Source: Curtobacterium sp. 9128 (GTDB lineage Bacteria; Actinomycetota; Actinomycetes; Actinomycetales; Microbacteriaceae). From it: a stretch of DNA of 64,000 bases. Below the pieces are notes generated by a model, which did no database searches, had not been told where the DNA came from, and was given only the letters and a program-made list of their open reading frames with translations. Shown here piece after piece: positions 63,876 through 64,000 of the stretch; positions within the stretch are counted from its first letter, which is position 1; each line of letters starts with the position of its first letter. The position numbers were made by a program, and so were the translations under genes. Where the stretch lies: contig NZ_LT576451.1 in NCBI RefSeq assembly GCF_900086645.1, positions 1,612,001 to 1,676,000 on the forward strand, given 5' to 3'.

Positions 63876-64000
63876 ATGACCCGCAGGAACTGGATCCCCA
63901 TCACCGCCGTCGGCGTGGCCGCGGTGCTCGTCGCCGGCGGCATCGCCGTCGCCGCCGTGCACCCGTGGTCGGCCTCCGAGCCCGACGCCGGTGGCGCGTC
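63876..64000 (+). CDS. exported protein, N-terminus only
   Basis: 41 codons visible: MTRRNWIPITAVGVAAVLVA then GGIAVAAVHPW, a membrane anchor or signal sequence. A class F sortase is a reasonable guess because such genes often follow DUF4397 genes, but nothing diagnostic is in view. No strong ribosome site; AAAGCAGG lies 8 bases upstream. Confidence 0.55.
   Translation, partial: MTRRNWIPITAVGVAAVLVAGGIAVAAVHPWSASEPDAGGA

Overview
This window is chromosomal DNA from a very GC-rich actinobacterium, most likely a Microbacteriaceae member (Curtobacterium-like). That placement is an inference from the strong G/C bias at third codon positions, the small actinobacterial families DUF3039, DUF3097 and DUF3054, a NAD+-dependent DNA ligase with an extra segment, a mycothiol-type maleylpyruvate isomerase-like protein, and the many genes whose -10 box lies only 6-7 bases before the start codon (leaderless mRNAs). 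There are no rRNA genes, insertion sequences, phage genes or CRISPR arrays.

Layout. 1-3.5 kb: the end of a nucleotidyltransferase gene and an ABC ATPase/permease pair. 3.7-21 kb: core metabolism, with DUF3039, pncB, the overlapping murI-rph-rdgB operon, a DedA protein, tRNA-Leu(UAG), an MFS transporter, mnmA, ligA, a secreted hydrolase-like protein, a class A penicillin-binding protein and gatCAB. 21-23 kb: a type III polyketide synthase broken by one missing base, its methyltransferase, then intergenic hairpins and a 19-bp tandem repeat. 23-30 kb: a minus-strand sugar operon (ROK repressor, ABC importer, GH4 glycosidase, BadF-type kinase). 30.4-31.4 kb: a zinc alcohol dehydrogenase.

31.7-39.2 kb is the most unusual part. 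A 60-residue peptide gene is followed by a hairpin and a tightly overlapping operon: a fold-type-III PLP decarboxylase-like enzyme lacking the usual active-site Cys, a fold-type-I PLP enzyme, two ABC exporter half-transporters with complementary defects in their ATPase motifs, and an arginase-family enzyme with an N-terminal domain that looks like a RiPP recognition element (PqqD-like). I read this as a candidate new ribosomally made, post-translationally modified peptide (RiPP) system whose peptide arginines may become ornithines. This is inferred from order and motifs only.

39-53 kb: GNAT acetyltransferase, DUF3097, small membrane proteins, a GDPD-inositol monophosphatase fusion, VOC/AraC pair, a drug-type ABC exporter, an APC permease, a DMT transporter, an acyl-CoA ligase and a DUF2236 protein. 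53-58.6 kb: two outward-facing aldo/keto reductase units with mirrored upstream DNA (C/A-rich tract plus hairpins of one repeat family) around a YceI gene and a nuclease-like gene. 58.8-62.8 kb: an overlapping GtrA - family 2 glycosyltransferase - GT-C glycosyltransferase operon for envelope glycosylation. 63-64 kb: a secreted DUF4397 protein and the start of another exported protein cut by the window edge.

Intergenic DNA is rich in long hairpins that fall into several sequence families, including a GGACGGGAGGC stem family that probably acts as terminators.
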